64,000 nt of DNA from Eleginops maclovinus (taxonomy: Eukaryota > Chordata > Actinopteri > Perciformes > Eleginopidae). Positions 46,011-61,385 of this stretch are shown here, piece by piece (position 1 is the stretch's first letter; each line of letters starts with the position of its first letter). The stretch lies in assembly GCF_036324505.1 (NCBI RefSeq), contig NC_086352.1:7274501-7338500 (forward strand), written 5' to 3'. Under the pieces are notes generated by a model that did not search any database, was not told where the DNA came from, and worked only from the letters and a program-made list of their open reading frames with translations. A program made the translations under genes and the position numbers.

Positions 46011-47599
46011 CCTAAACAGCTGAACATTTCAAACAGTTTCAGTGATTGATGAAAAACAAAAGACACACATTTCCCATTGCTTCTCTCATTATGTTAACAT
46101 AACTTATGTGTGTAAGTACTCCTGATCAGATCTCTTCTAAAAGGTTGCAACAGATTTTACAGACACTTGTATAGGTCACATAGAAGCAGCTATATTTCAT
46201 TGTTAAAATACAGTTCAAGGTTCTTTAAGAAGGGTATGGCACCAAAATAGGCCACAGATTCAGAGGTTTCATTGGGTTCAGTCTCTTCTCTCTTACCAGA
46301 GGCAGCTTGCATTACGTAATATCGCTCCACACTTGCCATTCTCCATCCAGCCACTAGATGCCCCCCTCTACCATTGGATCCTGTCACCTGACTTCTGCAT
46401 TAACCCGCTCACCTTTTCCTCATTCCCCTAATACCTGGTTGCTGTCCAATAGTCTTTTTCTCTCAGGAAGTTTCCTAACAGAAGGAAATGATCGAGAAGT
46501 CTCTCAGCCATGAACACAGCTGTTTCAATTCTCTAGATAGGAAGGATGCTTCAATGCTTCCTTCCTTATTAAACATTTTAGAACTTATTCCTTAACTTAT
46601 TAAAGTGCTTATATGTTTTACACTAACCAAAAGTAGACCAATTTTGCATAACTTCATACGAGTGGACAGGAGGTCGAGCAACCATTTCACTTTCATTTTT
46701 TTAATTTCTGTTCCAAACCTTGGTAATTGAGTGATATATTTTCCACTGTTGTCAACGTTTATAAAACAACACTAAGTAACATTACTCCATCTCATCGTAA
46801 TCACGTCTCCTAGTGCAGTCTCTTTTCCTTACCTTAGTCCTGAAGAACTCTCCTTCACTCCTTTCCTGAACCCCATGCTGTTTCTCACTGAGGTTAATGA
46901 AAAGTGGAAAAGAGATAGGACCTGATTTTCTTTGACTATTCAACCCCTATCTGTATTTTGCAGCCAGTAGTCAGTCACAAGATGGTGAATGTTGTTAGGT
47001 GCAAATGACTTTTTCCTCATTTACCCAGGCGTGGTCTGTTTGATTTGTTTGACTCTTCAGACCTGTTCACCAACACGTTACCCGGCTCCTGAACATTTCC
47101 TCGAGTGAATATTCCTTTATCCGCTTTGAGTTCATCTCCAAGCAGTCTGGACAGAAAACTACACTGCATGTGAGGCTGCATATTGTGAATTGTATTAGTA
47201 ATCATAGTCTTTTGCCAATTTAATTGCAGCACTGTAATCTAAATGGGCTTCCAGAGCAACACTCTAAATTAGCAGTTTTGTAATTACCACTAAACTAAAT
47301 GCTTCTCACTGCTTCCCCCTCTTAATTACTAACTGTTTGTCTCAGGAAGATCTATTGTTAAGCTGCAGTCTACCAAGAAGTGATTAGAACAACTGACTTT
47401 TACATTTAATAGTTGTTTGTCTGCGATACATTCAATGTACGGCAAATGACATGTACCTGAATTAGAACAATGTGACACAAAAGCAAAGTTATAGGGTGGT
47501 GCATTGATGACATCATCTGCCTGGTTCAATGGGATTTCTTCATGGGATTTTGGATTCTTTCAGAAAATCGTCTCTATGTCAAACGAACGTTTATGATAC
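46011..47599. other. Intergenic, nothing clearly recognised
   Basis: AT-rich DNA with short meaningless frames. Probably old repeats; no exon with both splice signals and protein similarity was seen. Confidence 0.4.
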
Positions 47600-47624
47600 T
47601 TACACGTGTTGTTCAGCAGGATGT

Positions 47625-47840
47625 TCTCCACATATTAACCCCACTTTATGATTTTTGAGGTAAAAACCTAACCTTAGGCTATAAAGGAACTACAAGACTT
47701 TAGGCTTCACGTCACCACCGCTAAGACTAATGTTGGTTGTGTTGCTGTTTATTCGTCTCATCTTCAGTTTTTGTTAACCACAGCCACCAAAACACATTCA
47801 AAAAACCATCGACCTCCAGACCCGGGGACAGGAAGTGATT
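47625..47840 (-). repeat. Dispersed 72-bp-repeat element, one-unit copy
   Basis: Reverse orientation relative to 4826-5660. It has the flank TTAACCCCACTTTATGATTTTTGAGG, one degenerate 72-bp unit (CTTCACGTCACCACCGCTAAG) and the other flank with CATCGACCTCCAGACC, also found at 55913. Confidence 0.75.
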
Positions 47841-48690
47841 CAATGCTTCAAACAAGATCCAATTTGCATTAAATTAGCCATATGTTTTGAACTCACACAA
47901 AACCAAGGAAAAGATCTGACTCTGAGTTTTGTGATGATGGCACAAACCTACTGTGCAGTCTCCATGCCTTGTCCTGATTGATGTGCTGTTCCAAGACACT
48001 ATGAACACCAGTGTGATATTTTCTCACAAACATTCCAAGGACATTTCTTTAAACATCTGCAGATGAAGATCAGGACAAATCTTCAGTCCTCATTTCATCT
48101 CAGTGACTCACTCTTTATCAGACTGCTGTCGCAAGAGATGTTTGCCTTTTCGGCTTCTCTGGCTTGAAATATGTGAGTGTGTGTGCATCTATGTGTGTGA
48201 GATTGTGTGTGTGTGTGTGTGTGTGTGTATGCAATATCCTGCTCCGTTGGCAAGACAGCCACAATAGAGCTGACTAATGCAGAAATAGACTGCAGGCTAA
48301 GCTTCTTTTTCCAGAAATGCCTTGAAATGTGAAGGGTGCATTCTGTGGCTCGTTCCTACAATACTTATATCTCCGTCTTTATCCAGAGATATAGAAATGT
48401 GCGTCATCAATTTAAGTACACTCACCTATACACACACACACACACACACACTCACACATTCACATAAACGTACAAAGGGGGAATGATGTGGCAGTTCACT
48501 CGGCGCCCAATAAAAACCCGATAAACCTTCATGGAAACATTCTCCTCAGATACAGATTCTTATGTTGGCGGTGGGGAGGTAGAAGAAGCAGGGTTCAAAG
48601 AAAAAAGAGGCTGAGCGACTTAAGCTGTGGTCACCAACCGGTCTTTACTTTTGCTGCTGAAAATAATAGAATGTATCCACAATTACATTA
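47841..48690. other. Intergenic with short GT/CA runs
   Basis: Simple repeats at 48176-48232 and 48430-48460. Nothing else recognised. Confidence 0.4.
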
Positions 48691-48704
48691 CATTACTACT
48701 TTTT

Positions 48705-49110
48705 ATTACACAGCTTAGTTGAAACTGCCCAGCCAGGCCCCCCTGCGATTGTGATTGGACAATTTGGACTTTTCAGAGGTTGTTCATACTCGATAACGTT
48801 GTTGTCACATTTCAAGCTGTTGGTACACTGTGGAGCAGAATATTTTTTTCGTGGTGGAAGTAAAACGATAATTGTTAAGTCCATAAATCACTTTAAATTA
48901 ATATTCGGAGTGAAGTCGTTGGTTTAGGCGGGAAAATGTACAATGAGGAGGTCATTAATGAAAAAAGAAAACCCTCCATGATCAACCCGTCGGGTTTCCT
49001 TTTTTCATTAATGACCTTCTTGTTGTACATTATCCCTTACTTATTGTGTGTGAATTGTTTTTTATAAGCTACCTTAAAGCAGTTGTATTTTTCCAGCGTA
49101 GAAATGTAAC
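48705..49110. repeat. MITE-like element with inverted repeat
   Basis: 48937-48975 and 48988-49033 are inverted copies (AATGTACAATGAGGAGGTCA against TGACCTTCTTGTTGTACATT). The left part, TTAGTTGAAACTGCC to TGGACTTTTCAGAGG, recurs at 62590-62635. Probably a non-autonomous DNA transposon family. Confidence 0.7.
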
Positions 49111-49314
49111 CATTAGATTAGAGCAGAGTAGGCTACTGAGAAAGGAAATACAAGACGAGCGCTGCTCCGTTAATCACGCAAACATCAATAAACTGCACTG
49201 GTAGGTAGGCTAACAGTTAGCCAGCATGGCAGAGGCTCTGCAAGGAAAGGGGTTAAACTTAGCATTTCCATACAGAATGGGAAGAGGAATTTATTTTTAC
49301 GATAGGTTAAAGGG

Positions 49315-51500
<2,186 letters not shown>

Positions 51501-51509
51501 GGTGGGAAC

Positions 51510-51800
51510 TAACTAAGTACATCAAATACTGTACTTAAGTGCACTTTTGAGTTACTTTACTTGAGTATTTCCATTTAGTGCTACTTTATACTTCTTCTCC
51601 TTTACATTTAGAGGGGAAATAATGTAATTTACTCCCCTACATGTATTAAACAGCTTTAGTTACTTAAGGAAATTGCATCTCCAAAAATGTTACCTGTGGA
51701 CTAATCTTTAAGTCACAAAAGACTCAAGCGTCAAATTATTTAGATATTTTACCAAAAGTCGATCAGAACTTATTTGTCAGTGAAATGCTACTTGATACAA
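51510..51800. repeat. AGTACTT-rich dispersed repeat copy
   Basis: Starts AGTACATCAAATACTGTACT and contains GAGTTACTTTACTTGAGTAT, typical of the family described at 12345. Confidence 0.7.
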
Positions 51801-52079
51801 CACTATTATCTCGAAATTCACTTTTATAAATACAATGTATAAACACACTACAAAGAAATGTTTCTGCACAATGATCACTTCACAGAGTTTAGCAGGAGGT
51901 CAGGTTACTGATTACATTTTCTTAATGAGAGTTATTTAATGCAACAGAATACATTTTTAAATTGACTCCCAAACTGGCCGTTCATTCAGTCGTTGAATCC
52001 GTCAATATTCGGTTATTTTTATATTGTTATATGATTTTACTTATATGTTCCATTAGCGTGATTTCTTTTTAAGTTGGTC

Positions 52080-52350
52080 TTTTGATCTTTTATTTCAATC
52101 ATTGTATTATTATATATTTGTATTTTATATTTCATTGTATCTTTTTATGTTGTCTTATATCTTTATTTTTATTCTACCGTTTACCTCCTTACACTTTCGA
52201 ACAGTTTTTATATTGCTATGTTTCCAGAAAGCTCTTACCTCCTGATTGTTTAACTGTTTTAATTTGTGTTTTGTGCCAATTTATCAAAGCACTTTGGTAC
52301 TTGCACCTGGTATAAAAAACGGGCTATATAAATAAAGCTTTATTATAATT
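52080..52350 (+). repeat. LINE 3' tail-like repeat before the brsk2 promoter
   Basis: T-rich sequence ending CGGGCTATATAAATAAAGCT, the same type of 3' tail as at 45985. The TATATAAA word here belongs to the repeat and is probably not the brsk2 TATA box. Confidence 0.5.
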
Positions 52351-52369
52351 ACAGTGAAGGGAACAGCTT

Positions 52370-52737
52370 TTATTCTGAAAGGGACAACCGGAAGTGTGTG
52401 TTCATATTGAATGTTTGCTGACGCAGGCTGCTGAGCGCCAGCAGTAGATGCTGTCCCATCATCAGATCACACCCAACGGGGCTGCAGCGACCCGCTCCTC
52501 CGGCACCAACACCATGACACCCGGACTCAAACCCACCATCTGAGCCGCACTGAGGAACCCAAACCCGGATCCGGAGACACACTCCTTTACGCACGCACAG
52601 GGAGACTCATATATTGCAGCCAAAAAGACTGGAACGCCGACCGGGGCGAACTCTACTGCGCCGCGGATTTGCGCTTTTTCTCCACAAAAAAAAACCAACT
52701 CACTCCCTGCGAGTTATCTCACACCAACATAAATACA
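52370..52737 (+). promoter_or_regulatory. brsk2: brsk2 promoter and 5' UTR region
   Basis: GC- and CpG-rich block (especially 52430-52680) directly upstream of the brsk2 ATG, in contrast to the AT-rich surroundings. There is no TATA box other than in the preceding repeat. Minus-strand open frames here are by-products of the CpG-rich composition. Confidence 0.55.
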
Positions 52738-52825
52738 ATGTCATCATCGGTTAAGGACAGCGGGCATTACGCCAACTATGTGGGACCGTACCGCTTGGAG
52801 AAGACGCTCGGCAAAGGACAGACAG
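52738..52825 (+). CDS. brsk2: BRSK2 kinase, first coding exon
   Basis: 88 nt (29 codons plus one base) from ATG to a donor (ACAG then GTTAGT). The peptide MSSSVKDSGHYANYVGPYRL continues EKTLGKGQT: the kinase domain start of the AMPK-related kinases BRSK1/2 (SAD kinases), with the beginning of the glycine-rich ATP loop (GKGQTG) cut by the intron in phase 1. The variable first dozen residues and the YVGPYRLEKTLGKGQT block match vertebrate BRSK2 best. BRSK2 is a serine/threonine kinase of neurons involved in polarity and vesicle release, activated by LKB1 on its T-loop (not in this window). All later exons lie beyond the right edge. Confidence 0.9.
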
Positions 52826-53183
52826 GTTAGTGAAAGCCTCTACTGAAAGCCTCCAGATGCGGGAGTTGCTGTCAGGTCTCCCCGCATCAACGTGCCTCAA
52901 ACCCGGGGTGAATTCTGTTGCATCTCCGCTTGGGTTCTGAATGGGAAATGCCTCTAAAGTGCGGGTGTTTCTGTTGGATGCGGCTTTGAGATGTGCTGCC
53001 TCCGTGCAGATGATGATGACACTGTGGTGGTGGTGGTGGTGTGCCTTTAATCCTTGTTGTCAGGCAGAGAGGGCTCCCTGATAATGGGCCCTTGTGATTG
53101 TTCTTGTCTGTAATTCCGTTAAAGCATCCATCTGCTGAGGCTGCTCTCTCTGCAGAAGAGGCAGTGATGCTGCTGCACTGTCC

Positions 53184-53184
<1 letters not shown>

Positions 53185-53229
<45 letters not shown>

Positions 53230-53280
53230 CACACTCACACTCACACTCACACTCACACTCACACTCACACACACTCACAC
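53185..53280. repeat. (CA)n / (CACTCA)n microsatellite
   Basis: A CA run passing into a hexanucleotide ACTCAC array of about eight units. Confidence 0.97.
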
Positions 53281-53907
53281 TGCAGCTGCAACATCACACA
53301 ATTCTGCAAATGTGTTCTAATGGTGCAGTCTTCTGAGTTCATTTTCTCCATGGCCGGCTGATATTTTGTGTTACTCATAGGCCCTACTGTATGATTCAGT
53401 ATGCAGTTATACACGGGAAACATAAGGAATGGGTTGTTTTTGGTCTTAGTTGCCTAAGATTTCTTTATTCGATTAGTTGATGTTGTGATTATTTCATGCT
53501 GAATGACTTCTGATAAACTTGCAAGAGCAAATATCTGACAAACACAATAGGTGCTTTTAAATCGTTCTTCGTGGAGAAACAAATGTTGATTAAGTCGACT
53601 GATTGAGCGTTGGTCGACTGGATTTCTTTAGCAGAGGACAGCCTAAAGATACATCAATTTGAGTTTTATCATTGGCTGCTTTTGAAGAACTCCAACCAAA
53701 GAGTAATTTCCAGTTCTTCAAGATTTATTTTAGGTGAAATGTGTTCAGTTCTTCTTAGGACTGTTTCAGTGTTCATTCAACGTAATGCTCATTTTGGAGG
53801 ATGTTGATTGTGGTCCTGTTGCGTTGTTTGATTGTGGTAAAGTGGAAGATGTTTCTAACATTTGATCTACCTTTTGATATAATGAGGATGGACAAACTAT
53901 AAGAAAC

Positions 53908-53991
53908 AACACTTAGTATAGTATTGCATATCATAGTGCTGTTCAAGTACAACACTTAGTATAGTATTGCATATCATAGTGCTGTTCAAGT
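53908..53991. repeat. 42-bp tandem duplication
   Basis: CAACACTTAGTATAGTATTG and the following CATATCATAGTGCTGTTCAAG occur twice back to back (53908 and 53951) with essentially no difference, so recent. Confidence 0.9.
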
Positions 53992-54324
53992 TCAAGGAGT
54001 TTAACATTTCCAGTTGAGTTTGCCATGAAAAACCTACACCAGGACCATGTTCTTTCTTGTTCTGACATTTAATTTGACAAGCTTGGATATTTCGGATATT
54101 CTTCATTAGAAACGGACATCAGGAGTGGACTCTTGCAGTAATTAGCGGACGAGATCTGCATCTGTTTCGACTGTATGTCTGCCATTAAATTCTTCCAACA
54201 AAAAAAGAGGACTTTATATAGAGTTCATTTAGGCCTTGTTACAAATTCACCAGCATCACAATGGTATGACCTGCTTGAAGTGAATGTATCTGCACTTTCC
54301 TTGTTGTTCGGAGTTTGATTCTCT

Positions 54325-54385
54325 GTTTTCTGCACTCATTGTAAGTCGCTTTGGATAAAAGCGTCAGCCAAATGAAATGTAAAAC
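54325..54385 (+). repeat. Conserved fish interspersed-repeat tail
   Basis: TTGTAAGTCGCTTTGGATAA then AAGCGTCAGCCAAATGAAAT, a tail shared by very many teleost repeats. A reversed copy is at 11235-11262. Confidence 0.75.
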
Positions 54386-54595
54386 AAAAGAGATCATGTG
54401 ATCACATGTGATGACAGTTGACCAATATTATTTTCCCTCAAGGTCAGCCGAAGTGCACCCAGCTGTGTGCATCACTTTTTACTCTCCCCTGAAAACAGCT
54501 TTGTTGTATGTTTTGGCAAAGTGTAGTTTTTATATTAGCATAGTTTCTGAAGCTGCAGCGCGTTTCTCCTAATGGTTATCCTTTGGGCCGCTGTA

Positions 54596-54734
<139 letters not shown>

Positions 54735-55524
54735 AAGGAGGAGAGGTGCTGTGCTTGTTGAAGGCTGTTGGTGTAAAAAGGGGGAACAGATAGGGATACC
54801 TGTATATCATTAAAGCTCCTCCACAAGTGCAGGGCAGGCCCACGCACTTTGTGTGTGTGTATGTGTGTGTGTGTGTGGGGTTGGGGGGATCACTGAGGGA
54901 GTGGACTAATGGTTGTATTGTCTCGGATGTTAGATGTGAATAAGAATTGCTGATTCTACAGTAAATAAAGGAGCGCCACAGAAGCTGTTATACTACCAAT
55001 AAAAGATTCAGTGTCTTATTCCATTTTAATGTGTGTATATTTAAAGGACTGTTTTAAGATTAACACATATTCTGTAACCCACCTCTGGCAGCTTATTTTT
55101 TAAACAGACCATTCTTTTTTTAACTTGTTATTTTTTGGTTATTCTTTAATTATTTTTTGTGACCTGATTAATAAAACAATTAATTAGCTCTAAATAAATA
55201 TCCAGAACTTTCCACACAAGATGAATTCAATCAGTGTATTGAATTAAATAGCAAGTTCTTAAACCAAGGCATCGACCTGAATCTTCAAATGTTTGTAGGT
55301 TCAGGTCACTGGCAAATGTATTTTTGTCAACACCAAGTCATGTTCGCTTAGGCGTTAGGCCGACCCAATACCGTTAGATGGCGCAATATGTAACGTGACT
55401 TAACCAAAAACAGCAGCATGGTTGTGATGGAGAAACATTGTGAAAACCAATTCAAGTGGATATTCCAAACAGCAACATGTGCTTTTGTGCGGACATGAGC
55501 TGAACAGCTGTCTACAACTACAGC

Positions 55525-56256
55525 ACGGTTGCATGACTTCACGTCACCACCGCTAAGCTAAAGGCGGCTAATGTTGGGCTATAAAGGAACTACAGCACGG
55601 TCACATGACTTCACGTCACCACCGCTAAGCTAAAGGTGGCTAATGTTGGGCTATAAAGGAACTACAGCACAGTCACATGACTTCACGTCACCACCGCTAA
55701 GCTAAAGGCGGCTAATGTTGGGCTATAAAGGAACTACAGCACGGTCACATGACTTCACATCACCACCGCTAAGCCAAAGGCGGCTAATGTTGGGCGTGAT
55801 GACGTTTAGTCGTCTTATTTAGACACTTGTTAGCAACCACTGTTTTCACATTGACCAGTGGGGTATTTACTGATGTATTTTATGTCAGAGAACCAAAAAC
55901 ATGTTCAGTAAACCATTGACCTCCAGACAAGGGGACATGAGGGGACAAGGGCGGTGGTGGCGAAGTCCATAGGGGCTTGGCCTGGGAACTGGAAGGTCAC
56001 CAGTTCAAGTCCCCGAAAGACCAAGTGCCACCGTGGTGTCCCTGAGCAAGACACTGGTTACCTACACTGCTCCCCGGGCGCCGTACATAATGGCAGCCCA
56101 CTGCTCCTAACACTAGGATGGGTCAAATGCAGAGACCGCATTTCGTTGTCCTAGTATTTGTACTCTGTGCAATGACAATAAAGTTGAATCTTCATCTTCA
56201 TGAGATGATGAAATGCTGACTTATTTTCCGGTTTTAGGACTCATTCCTGCACCACT
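55525..56256 (-). repeat. Dispersed 72-bp-repeat element, four-unit copy, split by a SINE
   Basis: Reverse orientation. Four 72-bp units (GCTAAGC at 55552, 55624, 55696 and 55768) with the CRE-like TTCACGTCA words, then the flank with CATTGACCTCCAGACA. The inverted terminus (GGACTCATTCCTGCACCAC, ending near 56256) lies on the far side of the SINE at 55945-56205. Confidence 0.8.
55945..56205 (+). mobile_element. tRNA-derived SINE, nearly full length
   Basis: Head with GGTGGTGGCGAAGTCCATAG (A-box region) and CAGTTCAAGTCCCCG (B box), body with CACTGCTCCTAACACTAGG, tail CAATGACAATAAAGTTGAAT followed by short CTTCAT repeats. Nested in the 72-bp-repeat element. Confidence 0.8.
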
Positions 56257-57407
56257 GAAGGACTAAGTACTTTTTCAGTGAACAATAACAAAGTAAACAG
56301 GTTTTAAACCAAAGAAAACAACAATGTCTTTATCCTGGAGTGATGCAAAGTGTTGGCAACAGCTGTTCTGAGGCTAGTTTTCTGTATTCCTGATCCGATA
56401 AATGCTTTTCCTCTTTGTTCCAGTTACAGTTGGAACAATGCATTCATGGTGTGTGTCTGCTGGTCGAAGCCAAATGACGAGAGGCTTTGCTGACTCTGAA
56501 CAATTAGTCACTGTGTCTTCATGTGTGTGTGGGGGGGACGTTTTTTGTTTTTTTTTACACTGGCTTCCCAGGCTCCATATAGCCCTCATTTTTTAAAGTG
56601 TTAGCCAACAGTTGGGACGGTTGTCATGGTTTCATCTTTCCTACTGCGACAATGGCCACTTAATGATCAATGCAACACTGCAACCGCCAATCTGAAACTC
56701 CGCCTGTTCTAACTGAAGACCCAGATTTGCCCTCAGCGCTTTACGATCTGTAGGTAAACAGGAAGTAGAAAGACAGCAGTTTCAGTTTCCCTGTCATAGG
56801 TGTGTCAAATATGACTGCCATTCTGGCTGTGTTTTTAGAGGAAATGAATTAGGGCTGCACACTTGCACATGTCATCTTTTATAAAGGATCTGCTCCCCTA
56901 AATCGCTTCATTCAGGTTTTTTCACATATTTTCCTTTGACAAACATTGCACGTCAAGCGATTCATAGTATTGCTTCAGCCTCGTATTGGAATTTTGATAA
57001 AAATGTTGCTGAATTGGGCTACCCTGACATGAATCAAAACATTCAGATTTGAAAGGGTTGACAAGATAGCCGATGTTAATCACAGGGTTGTCAGTTTGGT
57101 CCATCATGTCTAAGTTGGGCCACAGAGAGGGAATCTTCATACTGGTTAACAATAAACATTTCACAAGGTAAGTATTCAGCGATGATACTGAATATCTGTA
57201 GGTCTTTGATGTTGGATAGCTGACTTTATGGGCTCTCTGGTAAACATATTGGACTAATTAACTGAACAACATGAACGATAAAATAAAAAGGTGTCGTTGT
57301 ACAGTAAATCGCTCGCTGTTAGTTTTTGTGAGAAGAGTTGAAACTGTAAAAGCGTCATGTTATTGACGTGGAAAATCCTCAAGACCGTAGTCCCTTGGCT
57401 CCAGTAG

Positions 57408-57431
57408 AGTGTGTGTGTGTGTGTGTGTGTG
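57408..57431. repeat. Short (GT)n run
   Basis: Twelve GT units; a second imperfect run with GC interruptions lies at 57596-57635. Confidence 0.9.
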
Positions 57432-59489
57432 GTGGGGGTAGTGTGGGCAGCAGTGAGAGCCCCAGCACAGATGGCTGCCTTTAGGTGACTGAAATACAGC
57501 TTCATTATCAGCAGGTTGCAGGTGGTAACACTCCCATGACTCTCACTGCCTGCAAATGCATATGTAGGCTATATATACACCCATACGTGTATTTCTGTGT
57601 GTGTGTGTGTGTGTGCGTGTGTGTGTGCGTGCGTGCAGAGTGAATTTACTTGCCTGGACATTTAATGAGAATTTGGAGTAAATGAGGTTTTTCCAGAGCT
57701 TTCAATGTGTTTTATTTAGCTGTTCTTCATTATGCTACAATAAATATAAAACAGCACACATTATTTATGGCTCCTCCTTTGCATACATACAGTTTCAGTT
57801 TACAGAGATCTCTATTGTTGGGGTCACATGTAAATATGTAGAGTGAAATAATTTGAGCCACATTTGTTAAATACTTGTGGCTGAAACACAAGCAACTAGC
57901 ACGTCTTTCCTGACATGTTAATGGTTAGAGGGCATTCATTTTGTCGTCCGATTGCTTTCAGAAAAGAGGTGTCGTGAGAAGGTGATAGAGGCATTTCTGT
58001 ACGTACCTGGCTGTGTATTTTCTTAATGAACATTTAAAGACTGAGTAGTTGAGGAAATCAGGAGGGAATCTGAACCTATTCTGGTTCTGCTTTGCTCACT
58101 TTTAGCACTCAGTGAGCAGTTTTGGAATAATACCAAGGCTTGTGGCATCTGGAAACATCTGCTGGTAGCATTTTCTTCTAAATGAAATTTGTCGATTGAC
58201 TTTCCATGTAGTACTTCAACAGAGTATTCAAGGAATCTGGAAGAAATCTGAACAGAACTAAACATCTGATGGGAGCATTTCTCTTGCGTTTCTTCTGCTT
58301 TTTTCACATACCTTGCTGTGCACCTTCCTAATGAACATTAAAAACAGTTGTTGCAAAGGGGGGAGGAAGGGGGAGGATGTACTGCTGGTAGACAAAAGTC
58401 TGCTGGGAGGATTTCTGTGCAGACAGGAGGGGGATAATCAAAATTATGGCTTGTGTCAAACCCCCCTATACTCCCCCTTCTGCCTTTTTCCATACAGTAC
58501 CCCCCCCCACTCTCGCTCGCCTTCCCAGCTGAGGGCTCGGTTACCATGGCGACCGGGGGAATGCTCTCTTCTTCTTATGGTTGGAGGTTTGCTAGCTCTC
58601 CGCGGCCCCTCTGGGGGCGGGGGGGTTTTCGCCTGAGCCATTAACAAAGACCGAGAAACTACCCCCCATCTCTTTCCCTCTCTCTACGTCTCAGTATCTC
58701 TATTGCTCTTCTGCGTCCTTTACATCGCTCACTGACTCCCCCCTCCTCCCCCCACTCCTCTCAGGGTTACCTCTGTATCCCTGCTGCTCGAATGAGTCAT
58801 TATCGGGAGGAGGCACGATCTTCATCTTCGGCGAGATTATCCGCAGCCTCACATCCGATCCAGAATCTCGCTTTCTATGAATCCAGGTTCATCCTGTCAA
58901 TCGTGGGGGTTTCTTTGGGAGTTTTTCCCTGTTACTGCGAGGGTGTAAGGACAGAGGGTGTCGTGTGCTATACACACTATAAAGCCCCCTGAGACTAATG
59001 CGGAATTTATGATATCTGGCTATATGAATAACATCTGATTGAATCACATTGATATGTACACACGCATGTACAGTGAGACGCCTCCATTGGACCCCTTTTT
59101 GGATCCGTGACATCACTATGGAACACCTGCGCTTCTCTCCAACACATTGTATGTGATAGACTAAGGGGCGGGACATCTCTTAGCTGTTGACCAATCACAA
59201 CACTTCTTTTGAATTTACAAATGTATTTGATGACTCTCCCTGAACTGCAGTTGTATAAATGTAATTATTGTGCAGTTAGTTAGTAAAGAGTCGCAGTTTC
59301 TAAGAAGGTAGCATTGCGCTATAGCTTGACATAGCGCAGATTTGTGGAGGTCATCGATCAACTCCTCTGAATTACTTTTATTTCTATTAAAAACGTATAT
59401 TTGATTCCATAGTGAGATGTTTGAGAGAGTCAGTGTTAGGATAAAAGCAGACTCCAACTGATGTTGCTGTAAGAGGGGGGTCGCAAATG

Positions 59490-59890
59490 AATGATGCAGG
59501 AAAAGTTTATAGTACACACATACATATATATTATACACATCTGCCATACATATCTGTTTATAGTACACATATCTATATATTGTACATATCTGCCATACAC
59601 ATCTGTTATACATAATATATGCATTTGTCCATACCTCCTCATTCAACAGTGTAAAGTATTTAAATACTCTCAATGTATTCCACATATGTATATATTTCAC
59701 ATCCTCAAATCTTTATTGTTAATATTGTAAATATTCTTCTCTTTTTGCACTACTTTATTTATCTTTTGCACCATGCATGTTGAGTTGTTGGAGGAGCACG
59801 CGACATAAGATTTTCATTGCCAACATATACGCTGTATCTGCTGTGCATATGACAAATAAAACCTTGAAACCTTGAAACCTTGAAGAAAGC
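59490..59890 (+). repeat. Degenerate TACACAT repeats followed by a LINE 3' tail
   Basis: 59510-59620 contains loose repeats of CATATCTGCCATACA type. 59700-59885 is a LINE tail (CTTTTTGCACTACTTTATTT ... TGACAAATAAAACCTTGAAA) ending in three copies of ACCTTGAA. Confidence 0.6.
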
Positions 59891-60027
59891 AAAACTATTT
59901 TAATTTCAGATAAAGAAAATAATCTTGAATAGCTTGGGAACAGGAAGAACAAAGTCTCAGTGTGGCTCGACTGAGATCATGTTTGTGTGATTCAATTAGC
60001 TGAAGCCATGCTTGTCTGTGGCTTACA

Positions 60028-60036
60028 CACACACAC

Positions 60037-60072
<36 letters not shown>
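60028..60072. repeat. (CA)n microsatellite
   Basis: CA run with one CG interruption. Confidence 0.97.
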
Positions 60073-60074
<2 letters not shown>

Positions 60075-60196
60075 GGATGCTGTTGTGGTTTGCTTTGAGC
60101 TCACAGAATTTGGAGTTAGTTGGGATTGCCTTGATCTTGCCCGTGGCTCTGTCACTAACAAGTCTCCCTGTGCAAGTCTGCTGCTTCTGAAATATT

Positions 60197-60341
<145 letters not shown>

Positions 60342-61264
60342 TTGCCTCTTCAAATCTCATAATGCTCTGATTATAATGGATATGTGGATATGTTTCTTAA
60401 CTTTTTATCCCATATAAATTGTTTAACATTCCAATGTTCCACATAAAACAACCACCCAGTTTACAATAAGCCCTAAAGGGGGGGGGGGGGGGAAGTGGTT
60501 GTTAACTGCTAGCTATAGCTAACATTGTCACTTCCAGCAGCAGCCATGTTGAATTTGAAACATTACCTGTTGAAAAACCACACACTGCCCAAGTGTTCAC
60601 AGTGTTTGGCATGCAGTGTAACTATGGGAAGTGTCTGAATTAAGACAGAGCATTAGCAGAGTGATTTCCTCTCCCTGCTCCATTATCTGAGAGTACAGGC
60701 TTGTGTCCTGACTTCATCCCCATTCAATTATGTTTATGATGTGCTAGGTAGAGCTTTAATCAAAACCTGTAGTGTGCCTGCACAGCTTGATAATTGTCAT
60801 GTGTGTGCTACATATTGTTTAGTTGGTCGCAGCAAACCGGTAGCACATGTTTGCCGGGATGAGGTCGATAATATGCTTAGATGTTGATTCCTGCTGCCTT
60901 CAGTGTAGGCGTGTGTGATGCAGTGTCGATGACGTCTTTATGGATCAGTTGGAAGGGAAAGGGGTTTGGAGCACCTGCTGGGCTCCATCAGTCCCAATCA
61001 TCAGCACTTATCAGCCTGATTGTAGCAGCTGCTAGCATGGAGATGGTGAAAGCATTGAGCCTGCAGCAGGGAAATGTGAAGCAGGGGTGCTAACAGCTAT
61101 CCAAAGACATGACCGGGTGCAGAAGTCCAGCTCTACTGAGCTACTGCTGCACGTCTGCTAAAACAAAAAGGAAAAAACATGATTAATCCTTAAAGCATCT
61201 CAAGGAATTCTTCAATTTACTTTATGAAGAGCCATTCTCCTGCTTTCGCTTATTAAAAGCAGCA

Positions 61265-61385
61265 GTGGAGGAAGTACTCGGATCCGTTACTTAACTAAAA
61301 GTAGTGACAGTGTAGACATAATTTCATACAAGTATAACTCCTGCATTTTGTCTTTTTATTTAGGTGGAAGTACACTCAAATACAA
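61265..61385. repeat. AGTACTT-type repeat fragment
   Basis: GGAGGAAGTACTCGGATCCG and the following AAAAGTAGTGACAGTGTAGA are related to the family described at 12345. Confidence 0.45.

Noticed and set aside
52318..52345. TATATAAATA as brsk2 TATA box
   Set aside because: It is part of a LINE-type 3' tail also seen at 45985; the CpG-rich block downstream is a better promoter candidate.
58338..58647. Overlapping frames on both strands in a C/T- and G-rich patch
   Set aside because: Low-complexity composition effect; no splice signals or similarity.
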